Below are positions 31,488-43,800 of a stretch of DNA of 64,000 bases, piece after piece. Below the pieces are notes generated by a model, which saw only the letters and a list, made by a program, of their open reading frames with translations, was not told the DNA's origin and ran no database searches. The translations under genes were made by a program, and so were the position numbers. Source of the DNA: Mactra quadrangularis (Eukaryota; Mollusca; Bivalvia; Venerida; Mactridae); assembly GCA_025267735.1 (NCBI GenBank), contig CM046295.1:23220938-23284937 (forward strand), written 5' to 3'. Numbering within the stretch: position 1 is the first letter of the stretch; each line of letters opens with the position of its first letter.

Positions 31488-32265
31488 AAACCGTCCGCAC
31501 ACAAATCTAGTCAAGTGGTAAAATATATCATGTGAAAAAAATGATGTGTGCAAAAGATTCAGTGTAAACGATTTCAATTCCGATGCTAATGTGGGCATTT
31601 TCAGACGAAGTGAATACAATAGTTTTATGCGCTATTTGAATTGATTCCATTCTTTTATTGCTCCGAATGTTTTATGAACAGCAGTTACTTTTGATAAACG
31701 TGTGCAGGCAGACCTCTACAGAACGTTCCTCTACTCAACAACATCTCTTGATATTTCCCTTATGTATAATTTTAACTAAATTTAACCTCTGTAGAGCAAC
31801 AACCTCTGAACAGCTACACACTTTATAGTCTCTCCCAGTAGGTGTTGTTCAAGAGAGGTTATACTGTACTAACAGACAAATCGGGGAAAGAAATGGAGCA
31901 GTTATTTCATGCGGCCACCTCTTTATTAAAATCGAATTACGTTTTGTCAAACAAGTGGCCATTGTATAGGAAGCTAACTATACTTACTTCCTGTCGTAAA
32001 TCGTTGTCCATTCTAAAATATTCTAACTGTATCAGTTACTTGTGATAAATGCTGTTAAATGATTAAACTCATACATAATTTAGTGTTGTCGAGTTTAGTA
32101 TTGATCAAAACTCAAATGACCGAGGACAAATAGTCGGTTTTGTGGATTAAGATTTAAGTGCGTCGCTAGATTTATAAATTTTCACCAGCATGCTTTCTTA
32201 CAATGTGAGTTTTAGCATTTCAAAGAAACTTTTAGACCACACTATATGTACAATAACATTCCGCC

Positions 32266-32668
32266 CACTCTCTGAAAACAGATATCCTGTAGAGCGTTGT
32301 CGTACAGACTTCGATCTCTACTTTCTCCGTGGAAGGTCACGTCGTGATGAACTTTGTGTCGACCAATTAATGCGTAGCTTTCATCTAGACGAAAACACTA
32401 TAAAACACATTTTGATTTCGTAATTTCTTTTTTTAGACCAAGGTTTGCATGCTTATTTAACAGCAGTATTATTCACAGTCTGCGATTGGGTGGCTCATTT
32501 CAAATTGCGTGACGTTGGCGATGTAAACAAGTTACGTATCATAACAATTTCGTCATGAATATTATGATGAGAAAATGTCACCTGAACGTGACCTTCGTTT
32601 GGAAAAGGCCAGATCTAAATTAGCGAGTATGCGAGTGTAAAATTTTAGATCGGGTTTTAATCAGATTG
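32266..32668 (+). mobile_element. Retroposon-like element R1, copy 1 (9-bp target duplication)
   Basis: A 403-bp element flanked by CATTCCGCC at 32,257-32,265 and 32,669-32,677. It matches 59,590-59,980 closely. It ends ...GGGTTTTAATCAGATTG and has no long open frame or inverted termini, so it looks like a short retroposon of unknown class. Confidence 0.75.
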
Positions 32669-32683
32669 CATTCCGCCTACCCT

Positions 32684-32820
32684 GGTTAAGAGACACTAAT
32701 GCCATTTTTTTGGCAATTTCCATGTCCTAAAATGCTTAATTTGAGAAGAAAATGTCCCTATATTAAATCATTCCTTTATTACGAACACCGATTCTGATTT
32801 TGATTCTAATAGCAGAACTT
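32684..32820. mobile_element. Decayed MITE (type M4)
   Basis: It shares AAAATGCTTAATTTG and the right end TTCTAATAGCAGAACTT with 24,132-24,286. The left terminus is eroded. Confidence 0.45.
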
Positions 32821-33862
32821 CACTACCTTAGTATTTGAAAACATGGCTAAAATGATTGAGTTCTACTAACGAACCTTATTCTAATAAAGGTTTTTCCGAG
32901 TAATTGAAGCCACGCCTCTTTGAACAATTTGTCTGAACAACAGAAGCAAAGAAGCGTTAAGTAACTCAATGTTTCTATATGTAACTTAGGCGTTGAAACT
33001 TAAAGCAATTATCAAAAATATATGAAGCATAAAACATTATGAATAATACATGAAAATAGTTCTGGTTTGATAATAGAAATGATTTTAACAGTTAAAGTAT
33101 TACTACTCGTAGTGCGATTGATTGCCAATCCAGGCGTTAAGGAGTCAGTTCCCGAAGGACACGTTTATGGAGCTTGGTAATAAAATATATTCTACGATCA
33201 TTCTCTTTCCTACCACTGAATCAAAAAGTGCAAGTTTCAGCTATTGTCGTAGGCATGTGCTTAAAGTTCTGGTACAAAGCTTAAGTCAATTTATCTGAGC
33301 ATATCCAAGGACATTGAATAGTTCAGATAGCCAACTCTTTGTTAGCTTAGTTTAAAGTGAAACAAACCTCCGAAAAAAAGATATCATAGACCGCTGTGCA
33401 CGAGCGCGGGGAAATTTAGATCGACTTTTAACCAGACTTTAGCTGGATTGACTGGCTAATGTCTTAAAACTACTGGGTGGTTTTTCTACGCAAATATACG
33501 CATATCTCAGTGGAAGATCACCGTGGAGTTTCGAATGAGAGTCATGCTGTCAGTTTCCTGGCGTTTCCTACGTGCCTTCAATGTGTTTGGCCATGAAATA
33601 ATTATACGTCCATTCTTGTTTTACACCTAAATCATATAGCGCAGTTGCTCGTTATGTCGAGCTTGCTTCGAACTGGTTCAGAGTTTTGTGACAATGAGAA
33701 GAACGATAGCTCCCCGCTTTATGACAGAATATTGCTGCAATACGGCGTAAGGCATCACACAACCAAAGAATAACCCAATCTTTTATCAAAGAATTCGTGA
33801 TATTCTTCCAAACTCCTTACTTCTAACACCGGTAAGATTTACACTATGCTACTGTTCAATCA

Positions 33863-34085
33863 GGGGGGGTAACTGCTATTGGAAATTTGTTCAAACCCTT
33901 TACAACGATTACTTCCCTTTCTTTTCTTTGCAGGGAAAGTAACCGCTGCTGGGAATTTGACCAAACTCAGCGGTTATGTTCTTCTATATATACACACTAG
34001 GGGAGGTAACCATCGTTGAAAGGTTGTCCAAACTCTTTACATCGGTTATGTCCCTTGGTTAACATAACAGGGGAAGTAACTATCT
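33863..34085 (+). repeat. 68-bp tandem repeat, just over three units
   Basis: Units start near 33,865, 33,933, 34,001 and 34,072 with GGGG(G/A)GTAAC, then TTGnCCAAAC and GGTTATG. They are strongly diverged. Confidence 0.55.
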
Positions 34086-34872
34086 CGAAAACAATCTAAT
34101 ACATAGTGTCCCCTTCCTAATAATCTTCGCTATAATAAAAACACAAAAAGAAATAAGGTATCAACAAAGCCTCATATATTTTGTATTTAATTTCATATTA
34201 TTTCTTATACATATTACAAATTTATGCATATTGTGTTCCCTCATTATGTTACTACGGTTTAAGTGTCAAGGCTCGAAGTTCTAACAACTCATGGGTCAAA
34301 CACTTTACCTGACACTAATCTATTTCATTTTTTGATTTATGTAGAAAAACTCGCTTTTCGATCGAACAGTTTTAAGTCAAATTCAAAATTATTGTTCTAG
34401 ACAAGCACAAAAACAACATCAATATTGTATCAATGTTGAAAAGTATATAAAGTATGGTTCATTGGTCAGTACTTTAGCCAGTACTGTCCTACGTTTCCTT
34501 CCTGAGCCGACACCTTCACACTAAATGGAGAAAAATTCAACATCAAATATCGTTTATGGATTAGAATAACCTGTCGTGACTAGAAATCCAGAGATTTAGC
34601 TTTTCCAGGAGGAGTGAGTAGTCAAATAGTTTTGTTCTCATTCCTATTCTAAATTTTCCAATATGGAAAGATGCACATTTTCAGTTACTTTCAGTTTATT
34701 GGATATGCTTGTTTTATAAAACCACCGGCTGCGTCTAGGGGCCCCTTCGCATGAGATGTTTCAAAATAGTTGTAAGCGTATGAAAGGGACCCCAAATTCT
34801 CTTGCAGCAATATTTAAGCTACAGAAACAGTGTCTACTCTTGTATTGCTGAGCACAGCCGTCCATATATTCA

Positions 34873-37800
34873 TGAGGCACTTCCGGGGGCCAGCGGACCC
34901 ATTTCCAGGCCGGTACATAGTCCCTATCTAGGTTCAGGCGCGAAATCGACTTTTTCCCTGATGTATACATCATGCGTTTTTTCGAGCGGAAAAACTTTTT
35001 CTCTGGAACCGGTTCCATTTGTGCCGCAGTCCCATCGTATGGTCCAGACGAACCAGGAAATGTGCCACAACCGGTACCTGAGGCACTTCCGGGGGCCAGC
35101 GGGCCCATTTCCAGGCCGGTACATAGACCCATCTAGGGTAAGGCGCGTTATGCGTTAATTGCCATTATTGGCCTCGATTGCCGGTTTATGCCCAATATTC
35201 TGCCAAAATACGTCTATGCGGATGTCCTGTGGCCAATTGAGGCCAAAAACGGGACCAAAAATGTTTGGCCCGAAATCGACTTTTTCCCTGATGTATACAT
35301 CATGCGTTTTTTCGAGCGGAAAAACTTTTTCTCTGGAACCGGTTCCATTTGTGCCTCAGTCCCTTTGTATGGTCCAGACGAACCAGGAAATGTGCCACAA
35401 CCCGTACCTGAGGCACTTCCGGGGGCCAGCGGGCCCATTTCCAGGCCGGTACATAGACCCATCTAGGGTTAGGCGCGTTATGTGTAAATTGCCGTTTTTG
35501 GCCACGATTGCCGGTTTATGCCCAAAATTCAGCCCAAATACGTCTATACGGAAATCCTGTGGCCAATTGAGGCCAAAAACGGGACCAAAAATTTTTGGCC
35601 CGAAATCGACTTTTTCCCTGATGTATACATCATGCGTTTTTTCGAGCGGAAAAACTTTTTCTCTGGAACCGGTTCCATTTGTGCCTCAGTCCCTTTGTAT
35701 GGTCCAGACGAACCAGGAAATGTGCCACAACCCGTACCTGAGGCACTTCCGGGGGCCAGCGGGCCCATTTCCAGGCCGGTACATAGACCCATCTAGGGTT
35801 AGGCGCGTTATGCGTAAATTGCCGTTTTTGGCCACGATTGCCGGTTTATGCCCAAAATTATGCCCAAATACGTCTGTGCGGGTGTCCTGTGGCCAATTGA
35901 GGCCAAAAACGGGACCAAAAATTTTTGGCCCGAAATCGACTTTTTCCCTGATGTATACATCATGCGTTTTTTCGAGCGGAAAAACTTTTTCTCTGGAACC
36001 GGTTCCATTTGTGCCTCAGTCCCTTTGTATGGTCCAGACGAACCAGGAAATGTGCCACAACCCGTACCTGAGGCACTTCCGGGGGCCAGCGGGCCCATTT
36101 CCAGGCCGGTACATAGACCCATCTAGGGTTAGGCGCGTTATGCGTAAATTGCCGTTTTTGGCCACGATTGCCGGTTTATGCCCAAAATTCAGCCCAAATA
36201 CGTCTATGCGGATGTCCTGTGGCCAATTGAGGCCAAAAACGGGACCAAAAATTTTTGGCCCGAAATCGACTTTTTCCCTGATGTATACATCATGCGTTTT
36301 TTCGAGCGGAAAAACTTTTTCTCTGGAACCGGTTCCATTTGTGCCTCAGTCCCTTTGTATATCCCAGACGAACCAGGAAATGTGCCACAACCCGTACCTG
36401 AGGCACTTCCGGGGGCCAGCGGGCCCATTTCCAGGCCGGGACGTAGACCCATCTAGGGTTAGGCGCGTTATGCGTAAATTGCCGTTTTTGGCCACGATTG
36501 CCGGTTTATGCCCAAAATTCAGCCAAAATACGTCTATGCGGATGTCCTGTGGCCAATTGAGGCCAAAAACGGGACCAAAAATTTTTGGCCCGAAATCGAC
36601 TTTTTCCCTGATGTATACATCATGCGTTTTTTCGAGCGGAAAAACTTTTTCTCTGGAACCGGTTCCATTTGTGCCTCAGTCCCTTTGTATGGTCCAGACG
36701 AACCAGGAAATGTGCCACAACCCGTACCTGAGGCACTTCCGGGGGCCAGCGGGCCCATTTCCAGGCCGGTACATAGACCCATCTAGGGTTAGGCGCGTTA
36801 TGTGTAAATTGCCGTTTTTGGCCACGATTGCCGGTTTATGCCCAAAATTCAGCCCAAATACGTCTATACGGAAATCCTGTGGCCAATTGAGGCCAAAAAC
36901 GGGACCAAAAATTTTTGGCCCGAAATCGACTTTTTCCCTGATGTATACATCATGCGTTTTTTCGAGCGGAAAAACTTTTTCTCTGGAACCGGTTCCATTT
37001 GTGCCTCAGTCCCTTTGTATGGTCCAGACGAACCAGGAAATGTGCCACAACCCGTACCTGAGGCACTTCCGGGGGCCAGCGGGCCCATTTCCAGGCCGGT
37101 ACATAGACCCATCTAGGGTTAGGCGCGTTATGCGTAAATTGCCGTTTTTGGCCACGATTGCCGGTTTATGCCCAAAATTCAGCCCAAATACGTCTTTGCG
37201 GATGTCCTGTGGCCAATTGAGGCCAAAAACGGGACCAAAAATTTTTGGCCCGAAATCGACTTTTTCCCTGATGTATACATCATGCGTTTTTTCGAGCGGA
37301 AAAACTTTTTCTCTGGAACCGGTTCCATTTGTGCCTCAGTCCCTTTGTATATCCCAGACGAACCAGGAAATGTGCCACAACCCGTACCTGAGGCACTTCC
37401 GGGGGCCAGCGGGCCCATTTCCAGGCCGGGACGTAGACCCATCTAGGGTTAGGCGCGTTATGCGTAAATTGCCGTTTTTGGCCACGATTGCCGGTTTATG
37501 CCCAAAATTCAGCCCAAATACGTCTATGCGGATGTCCTGTGGCCAATTGAGGCCAAAAACGGGACCAAAAATTTTTGGCCCGAAATCGACTTTTTCCCTG
37601 ATGTATACATCATGCGTTTTTTCGAGCGGAAAAACTTTTTCTCTGGAACCGGTTCCATTTGTGCCTCAGTCCCTTTGTATATCCCAGACGAACCAGGAAA
37701 TGTGCCACAACCCGTACCTGAGGCACTTCCGGGGGCCAGCGGGCCCATTTCCAGGCCGGTACATAGACACATCTAGGGTTAGGCGCGTTATGCGTAAATT

Positions 37801-40800
37801 GCCGTTTTTGGCCACGATTGCCGGTTTATGCCCAAAATTATGCCCAAATACGTCTGTGCGGGTGTCCTGTGGCCAATTGAGGCCAAAAACGGGACCAAAA
37901 ATTTTTGGCCCGAAATCGACTTTTTCCCTGATGTATACATCATGCGTTTTTTCGAGCGGAAAAACTTTTTCTCTGGAACCGGTTCCATTTGTGCCTCAGT
38001 CCCTTTGTATGGTCCAGACGAACCAGGAAATGTGCCACAACCCGTACCTGAGGCACTTCCGGGGGCCAGCGGGCCCATTTCCAGGCCGGTACATAGACCC
38101 ATCTAGGGTTAGGCGCGTTATGCGTAAATTGCCGTTTTTGGCCACGATTGCCGGTTTATGCCCAAAATTCAGCCCAAATACGTCTATGCGGATGTCCTGT
38201 GGCCAATTGAGGCCAAAAACGGGACCAAAAATTTTTGGCCCGAAATCGACTTTTTCCCTGATGTATACATCATGCGTTTTTTCGAGCGGAAAAACTTTTT
38301 CTCTGGAACCGGTTCCATTTGTGCCTCAGTCCCTTTGTATATCCCAGACGAACCAGGAAATGTGCCACAACCCGTACCTGAGGCACTTCCGGGGGCCAGC
38401 GGGCCCATTTCCAGGCCGGGACGTAGACCCATCTAGGGTTAGGCGCGTTATGCGTAAATTGCCGTTTTTGGCCACGATTGCCGGTTTATGCCCAAAATTC
38501 AGCCAAAATACGTCTATGCGGATGTCCTGTGGCCAATTGAGGCCAAAAACGGGACCAAAAATTTTTGGCCCGAAATCGACTTTTTCCCTGATGTATACAT
38601 CATGCGTTTTTTCGAGCGGAAAAACTTTTTCTCTGGAACCGGTTCCATTTGTGCCTCAGTCCCTTTGTATGGTCCAGACGAACCAGGAAATGTGCCACAA
38701 CCCGTACCTGAGGCACTTCCGGGGGCCAGCGGGCCCATTTCCAGGCCGGTACATAGACCCATCTAGGGTTAGGCGCGTTATGTGTAAATTGCCGTTTTTG
38801 GCCACGATTGCCGGTTTATGCCCAAAATTCAGCCCAAATACGTCTATACGGAAATCCTGTGGCCAATTGAGGCCAAAAACGGGACCAAAAATTTTTGGCC
38901 CGAAATCGACTTTTTCCCTGATGTATACATCATGCGTTTTTTCGAGCGGAAAAACTTTTTCTCTGGAACCGGTTCCATTTGTGCCTCAGTCCCTTTGTAT
39001 GGTCCAGACGAACCAGGAAATGTGCCACAACCCGTACCTGAGGCACTTCCGGGGGCCAGCGGGCCCATTTCCAGGCCGGTACATAGACCCATCTAGGGTT
39101 AGGCGCGTTATGCGTAAATTGCCGTTTTTGGCCACGATTGCCGGTTTATGCCCAAAATTCAGCCCAAATACGTCTTTGCGGATGTCCTGTGGCCAATTGA
39201 GGCCAAAAACGGGACCAAAAATTTTTGGCCCGAAATCGACTTTTTCCCTGATGTATACATCATGCGTTTTTTCGAGCGGAAAAACTTTTTCTCTGGAACC
39301 GGTTCCATTTGTGCCTCAGTCCCTTTGTATATCCCAGACGAACCAGGAAATGTGCCACAACCCGTACCTGAGGCACTTCCGGGGGCCAGCGGGCCCATTT
39401 CCAGGCCGGGACGTAGACCCATCTAGGGTTAGGCGCGTTATGCGTAAATTGCCGTTTTTGGCCACGATTGCCGGTTTATGCCCAAAATTCAGCCCAAATA
39501 CGTCTATGCGGATGTCCTGTGGCCAATTGAGGCCAAAAACGGGACCAAAAATTTTTGGCCCGAAATCGACTTTTTCCCTGATGTATACATCATGCGTTTT
39601 TTCGAGCGGAAAAACTTTTTCTCTGGAACCGGTTCCATTTGTGCCTCAGTCCCTTTGTATATCCCAGACGAACCAGGAAATGTGCCACAACCCGTACCTG
39701 AGGCACTTCCGGGGGCCAGCGGGCCCATTTCCAGGCCGGTACATAGACACATCTAGGGTTAGGCGCGTTATGCATAAATTGCCGTTTTTGGCCACGATTG
39801 CCGGTTTATGCCCAAAATTCAGCCCAAATACGTCTGTGCGGATGTCCTGTGGCCAATTGAGGCCAAAAACGGGACCAAAAATTTTTGGCCCGAAATCGAC
39901 TTTTTCCCTGATGTATACATCATGCGTTTTTTCGAGCGGAAAAACTTTTTCTCTGGAACCGGTTCCATTTGTGCCTCAGTCCCTTTGTTTGGTCCAGACG
40001 AACCAGGAAATGTGCCACAACCCGTACCTGAGGCACTTCCGGGGGCCAGCGGGCCCATTTCCAGGCCGGTACATAGACCCATCTAGGGTTAGGCGCGTTA
40101 TGTGTAAATTGCCGTTTTTGGCCACGATTGCCGGTTTATGCCCAAAATTCAGCCCAAATACGTCTATACGGAAATCCTGTGGCCAATTGAGGCCAAAAAC
40201 GGGACCAAAAATTTTTGGCCCGAAATCGACTTTTTCCCTGATGTATACATCATGCGTTTTTTCGAGCGGAAAAACTTTTTCTCTGGAACCGGTTCCATTT
40301 GTGCCTCAGTCCCTTTGTATGGTCCAGACGAACCAGGAAATGTGCCACAACCCGTACCTGAGGCACTTCCGGGGGCCAGCGGGCCCATTTCCAGGCCGGT
40401 ACATAGACCCATCTAGGGTTAGGCGCGTTATGCGTAAATTGCCGTTTTTGGCCACGATTGCCGGTTTATGCCCAAAATTCAGCCCAAATACGTCTATGCG
40501 GATGTCCTGTGGCCAATTGAGGCCAAAAACGGGACCAAAAATTTTTGGCCCGAAATCGACTTTTTCCCTGATGTATACATCATGCGTTTTTTCGAGCGGA
40601 AAAACTTTTTCTCTGGAACCGGTTCCATTTGTGCCTCAGTCCCTTTGTATATCCCAGACGAACCAGGAAATGTGCCACAACCCGTACCTGAGGCACTTCC
40701 GGGGGCCAGCGGGCCCATTTCCAGGCCGGGACGTAGACCCTTCTAGGGTTAGGCGCGTTATGCGTAAATTGCCGTTTTTGGCCACGATTGCCGGTTTATG

Positions 40801-43800
40801 CCCCAAAATTCAGCCCAAATACGTCTATGCGGATGTCCTGTGGCCAATTGAGGCCAAAAACGGGACCAAAAATTTTTGGCCCGAAATCGACTTTTTCCCT
40901 GATGTATACATCATGCGTTTTTTCGAGCGGAAAAACTTTTTCTCTGGAACCGGTTCCATTTGTGCCTCAGTCCCTTTGTATATCCCAGACGAACCAGGAA
41001 ATGTGCCACAACCCGTACCTGAGGCACTTCCGGGGGCCAGCGGGCCCATTTCCAGGCCGGTACATAGACACATCTAGGGTTAGGCGCGTTATGCATAAAT
41101 TGCCGTTTTTGGCCACGATTGCCGGTTTATGCCCAAAATTCAGCCCAAATACGTCTGTGCGGATGTCCTGTGGCCAATTGAGGCCAAAAACGGGACCAAA
41201 AATTTTTGGCCCGAAATCGACTTTTTCCCTGATGTATACATCATGCGTTTTTTCGAACGGAAAAACTTTTTCTCTGGAACCGGTTCCATTTGTGCCTCAG
41301 TCCCTTTGTTTGGTCCAGACGAACCAGGAAATGTGCCACAACCCGTACCTGAGGCACTTCCGGGGGCCAGCGGGCCCATTTCCAGGCCGGTACATAGACC
41401 CATCTAGGGTTAGGCGCGTTATGCGTAAATTGCCGTTTTGGGCCACGATTGCCGGTTTATGCCCAAAATTCAGCCCAAATACGTCTATGCGGATCTCCTG
41501 TGGCAAATTGAGGCCAAAAACGGGACCAAAAATTTTTGGCCCGAAATCGACTTTTTCCCTGATGTATACATCATGCGTTTTTTCGAGCGGAAAAACTTTT
41601 TCTCTGGAACCGGTTCCATTTGTGCCTCAGTCCCTTTGTATGGTCCAGACGAACCAGAAAATGTGCCACAACCCGTACCTGAGGCACTTCCGGGGGCCAG
41701 CGGGCCCATTTCCAGGCCGGTACATAGACCCATCTAGGGTTAGGCGCGTTATGCGTAAATTGCCGTTTTTGGCCACGATTGCCGGTTGATGCCCAAAATA
41801 CAGCCCAAATACGTCTATGCGGATGTCCTGTGGCCAATTGATGTCAAAAACGGGACCAAAAATTTTTGGCCCGAAATCGACTTTTTCCCTGATGTATACA
41901 TCATGCGTTTTTTCGAGCGGAAAAACTTTTTCTCTGGAACCGGTTCCATTTGTGCCTCAGTCCCTTTGTATGGTCCAGACGAACCAGGAAATGTGCCACA
42001 ACCCGTACCTGAGGCACTTCCGGGGGCCAGCGGGCCCATTTCCAGGCCGGTACATAGACCCATCTAGGGTTAGGCGCGTTATGCGTAAATTGCCGTTTTT
42101 GGCCACGATTGCCGGTTTATGCCCAAAATTCAGCCCAAATACGTCTATGCGGATGTCCTGTGGCCAATTGAGGCCAAAAACGGGACCAAAAATTTTTGGC
42201 CCGAAATCGACTTTTTCCCTGATGTATACATCATGCGTTTTTTCGAGCGGAAAACTTTTTCTCTGGAAACGGTTCCATTTCTGCCTCAGTCCCTTTGTAT
42301 GGTCCAGACGAACCAGGAAATGTGCCACAACCCGTACCTGAGGCACTTCCGGGGGCCAGCGGGCCCATTTCCAGGCCGGTACATAGACCCATCTAGGGTT
42401 AGGCGCGTTATGCGTATATTGCCGGTTTTTGGCCACGATTGCCGGTTTATGCCCAAAATTCAGCCCAAATACGTCTATGCGGATGTCCTGTGGCCAATTC
42501 AGGCCAAAAACGGGACCAAAAAGTTTTGGCCCGAAATCGACTTTTTCCCTGATGTATACATCATGCGTTTTTTCGAGCGGAAAAACTTTTTCTCTGGAAC
42601 CGGTTCCATTTGTGCCTCAGTCCCTTTGTATGGTCCAGACGAACCAGGAAATGTGCCACAACCCGTACCTGAGGCACTTCCGGGGGCCAGCGGGCCCATT
42701 TCCAGGCCGGTACATAGACCCATCTAGGGTTAGGCGCGTTATGCGTAAATTGCCGTTTTTGGCCACGATTGCCGGTTTATGCCCAAAATTCAGCCCAAAT
42801 ACGTCTATGCGGATGTCCTGTGGCCAATTGAGGCCAAAAATGGGACCAAAAATTTTTGGCCCGAAATCGACTTTTTCCCTGATGTATACATCATGCGTTT
42901 TTTCGAGCGGAAAAACTTTTTCTCTGGAACCGGTTCCATTTGTGCCTCAGTCCCTTTGTATGGTCCAGACGAACCAGGAAATGTGCCACAACCCGTACCT
43001 GAGGCACTTCCGGGGGCCAGCGGGCCCATTTCCAGGCCGGTACATAGACCCATCTAGGGTTAGGCGCGTTATGCGTAAATTGCCGTTTTGGGCCACGATT
43101 GCCGATTTATGCCCAAAATTCAGCCCAAATACGTCTATGCGGATGTCCTGTGGCCAATTAAGGCCAAAAACGGACCAAAAATTTTTGGCCCGAAATCGAC
43201 TTTTTCCCTGATGTATACATCATGCGTTTTTTCGAGCGGAAAAACTTTTTCTCTGGAACCGGTTCCATTTGTGCCTCAGTCCCTTTGTATGGTCCAGACG
43301 AACCAGGAAATGTGCCACAACCCGTACCTGAGGCACTTCCGGGGGCCAGCGGGCCCATTTCCAGGCCGGTACATAGACCCATCTAGGGTTAGGTGCGTTA
43401 TGCGTAAATTGCCGTTTTTGGTCACGACTGCCGGTTTATGCCCAAAATTCAGCCCAAATACGTCTATGCGGATGTCCTGTGGCCAATTGAGGCCAAAAAC
43501 GGGACCAAAAATTTTTGGCCCGAAATCGACTTTTTCCCTGATGTATACATCATGCGTTTTTTCGAGCGGAAAAACTTTTTCTCTGGAACCGGTTCCATTT
43601 GTGCCTCAGTCCCTTTGTATGGTCCAGACGAACCAGGAAATGTGCCACAACCCGTACCTGAGGCACTTCCGGGGGCCAGCGGGCCCATTTCCAGGCCGGT
43701 ACATAGACCCATCTAGGGTTAGGCGCGTTATGCGTAAATTGCCGTTTTTGGCCACGATTTCCGGTTTATGCCCAAAATTCCGCCCAAATACGTCTGTGTG

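Larger units (their letters stand above)
27161..34872. other. Spacer between gene B and the satellite, no gene recognised
   Basis: Filled with SINEs, MITEs, tandem repeats and one retroposon-like element, listed separately. The stretch 29,300-30,100 holds only an apparent LINE 3' end at 29,815-29,900. Short open frames show no known protein. Confidence 0.55.

Noticed and set aside
33125..33320. Further SINE type 1 copy
   Set aside because: Only GGAGCTTGGTAATAAAAT and CCTACCACTGA-like fragments match; it is too decayed to define borders.
34873..35203. CENP-B box in the satellite monomer
   Set aside because: TTCGAGCGGAAAAAC has the TTCG start but lacks the ANNCGGG half at the right spacing.
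35159..41077. 1,972-codon open frame and many 74-104-codon frames in the array as a repetitive protein gene
   Set aside because: They follow the 330-bp satellite period on both strands, are ended by random single-base indels from 40,800 on, continue into the inverted block in other frames, and show no domain.
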